DNA from: Candidatus Zipacnadia bacterium
GTDB lineage: Bacteria; Armatimonadota; Zipacnadia; Zipacnadales; Zipacnadaceae
Length of the DNA stretch: 7,137 nucleotides
Direction: 5' to 3'
Assembly: GCA_029821415.1 (NCBI GenBank)
Contig: JALGTJ010000058.1
Location: 1 to 7,137, forward strand
Shown piece after piece: positions 6,144-7,137 of this stretch. The first letter of the stretch is position 1. Each line of letters opens with the position of its first letter. The translations under genes and the position numbers were made by a program. The notes beneath the pieces are model-generated. The model was given only the letters and a program-made list of their open reading frames with translations. It searched no databases and had not been told where the DNA came from.

Positions 6144-6215
6144 GTCCGCCGTCCGCCGCCCTGCCGCTATGCTGCCGTTGTGTTGCCGGCAGCTAACCAC
6201 TGCCCACTACCCACT
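6144..6215 (-). repeat. Spacer hairpin and heptad tandem repeats between isomerase and DUF4838 genes
   Basis: The spacer of 90 bases contains a perfect 7-bp stem, GCTGCCG (6171-6177) and CGGCAGC (6187-6193), with a 9-base loop. On either side are 7-base tandem repeats: GTCCGCC twice (6144-6157), and AACCACT, GCCCACT, ACCCACT (6195-6215; the last five bases are identical in all three). The hairpin could attenuate transcription or protect the downstream mRNA; no T-run follows it on the minus strand. Confidence 0.6.
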
Positions 6216-6216
6216 A

Positions 6217-7080
6217 TCATTCCTCCCCTGATCCCTCCAGCAGTTTTTGTGCTACTTCCAGTGCATAGCGTGCTTGTGTGTCTAGGAACTCGGGTGGGCA
6301 GCGGCGGGCGCCGGGGATCTCCAGATTGAAGTCACCGCCGAACCCAATCTCCTTAAGCGCCGCGACGATCGGTGGCCAGTCAATACTCCCCTGCAGTGGT
6401 ATCCAGTGCCGGTCGGCTGCCCCATCGTTATCAGACACATGCAGGGCAATGAGCAGTTCGCCCAGCGTGCGAATCAACAGCGGCTGGTCATATCCCTGCA
6501 CATGGGCATGGCTCGTATCCAGACAAATACCCATCACGGGTGAATCTACTGCTTCCAGCAACCCAAGCAGCTCGTCCAGCTCCGCACCGAATCTCCGCCG
6601 GCCTCCGAGACCTACGCCTATGCGATCATTCATATTCTCCACTGCCAGGCGCACTCCGTTTTCCCCGGCGTAGTCACTCAGCTCGCGGAAGCTTTCTATC
6701 CGCGCCGTCCTAACCTCCTCCCCAACATTGTGGTCCAGGCACTCCGTGCCTCCGGGGTGGATCACTCCAACGCCGATGCCGGCAATACGGCAGAACTCAA
6801 TTTGCCGTTTGATCGCCGCCACATCGGCGCGGCGCTGCTCGTCGTCAGGGTTGGCGACATTGGCGAGAAGGAACAAGTGAGTCTGCGCGACGGTTACGTT
6901 AGCGTCCTCTGCCGTTGCCCGAAAACGCTCGGCACTCTCCTCTATGTCCGGGCCGGCGCACGCCATCCGAAGATGCTCATCGGAAAGTTCGACGCTTCGC
7001 CAGCCTATTTCCCCGATACGGCGGACTGCTTCATTCGGCTCAAGTTCAACAAACAGCGCGGTCCACAGCGACGGTCGCAT
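6217..7080 (-). CDS. Sugar phosphate isomerase/epimerase-like TIM-barrel protein
   Basis: An intact 287-residue protein of the xylose isomerase-like TIM-barrel family (PF01261), the usual length. It begins MRPSLWTALFVEL, with the first strand and the GWRSVEL strand at 26-32. Expected metal ligands are visible: Glu148 in AVENMND, Asp188 in CLDTSHAH (His191 nearby), His214 and Asp217 in LHVSDND, and Glu254 in NLEIPG. IHPGG at 107-111 is a further strand-end motif, and DRHWIPLQGSIDW (223-235) matches the typical HxxPGxGxIDW loop with Leu-Gln in place of Pro-Gly. Members isomerise, epimerise or dehydrate sugars and inositols in the cytoplasm with a divalent metal; the specific substrate is not predictable. 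It precedes the exported DUF4838 gene on the same strand, which suggests a shared carbohydrate-use unit. The start is supported by an AGGGG site 8 bases upstream (7089-7093). Confidence 0.86.
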   Translation of the reverse strand: MRPSLWTALFVELEPNEAVRRIGEIGWRSVELSDEHLRMACAGPDIEESAERFRATAEDANVTVAQTHLFLLANVANPDDEQRRADVAAIKRQIEFCRIAGIGVGVIHPGGTECLDHNVGEEVRTARIESFRELSDYAGENGVRLAVENMNDRIGVGLGGRRRFGAELDELLGLLEAVDSPVMGICLDTSHAHVQGYDQPLLIRTLGELLIALHVSDNDGAADRHWIPLQGSIDWPPIVAALKEIGFGGDFNLEIPGARRCPPEFLDTQARYALEVAQKLLEGSGEE

Positions 7081-7088
7081 AGTAATAT

Positions 7089-7093
7089 CCCCT
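7089..7093 (-). promoter_or_regulatory. Ribosome-binding site of the isomerase-like gene
   Basis: On the minus strand AAAGGGGAT places AGGGG 8 bases before the ATG at 7080. It supports this start as the first gene of the minus-strand pair seen in the window. The remaining 44 bases to the window end show no promoter that I would defend. Confidence 0.6.
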
Positions 7094-7137
7094 TTACGTG
7101 CTAGATGTGGTCTTCTGTCGGAGATATTCCTGATGCA

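Overview
The window looks like a piece of a free-living, probably uncultured, moderately GC-rich bacterial chromosome or metagenome contig. It has Shine-Dalgarno-led genes, a type I signal peptide, and a DUF4838/GH67N-like protein beside a TIM-barrel sugar isomerase. That pairing is familiar from Armatimonadota, Planctomycetota, Verrucomicrobiota and similar polysaccharide-using lineages. The phylum cannot be fixed from this sequence; Armatimonadota-like is only a guess. No tRNA, rRNA, CRISPR array, transposase or phage gene was seen.

Layout, left to right. (1) Positions 1-526, minus strand: the N-terminal part of an alkaline-phosphatase-superfamily phosphodiesterase/phosphatase whose 3' end lies outside the window. 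Its N-terminus seems to lack the usual metal-binding GLDG segment. (2) A 150-base divergent gap with an 8-bp hairpin and a 7-base tandem repeat. (3) Positions 677-1605, plus strand: a PfkB-family sugar kinase broken into two frames, with about 17 residues of the conserved core missing at the break. (4) A 252-base gap with an inverted repeat over a good sigma-70-like promoter and a roughly 140-base leader. (5) Positions 1858-3636, plus strand: an intact, divergent PEP carboxykinase-like protein of 592 residues. (6) A 129-base convergent gap. (7) Positions 3766-6126, minus strand: an exported 786-residue DUF4838 protein, preceded on its strand by (8) a sugar phosphate isomerase/epimerase-like TIM barrel (6217-7080). 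These two are separated by a 90-base spacer with a hairpin and 7-base repeats.

The two minus-strand genes at the right plausibly form one transcription unit: extracellular glycan or uronide recognition/hydrolysis plus intracellular sugar isomerisation. The kinase would fit sugar use as well, but it appears dead or mis-assembled. The most notable points are two neighbouring genes that each lack a segment of about 50 bases at a conserved N-terminal or core position, a PEPCK homologue with altered nucleotide-binding motifs, and 7-base tandem repeats with hairpins in the gaps upstream of starts. No clearly new defence, mobile or secretion system is visible.
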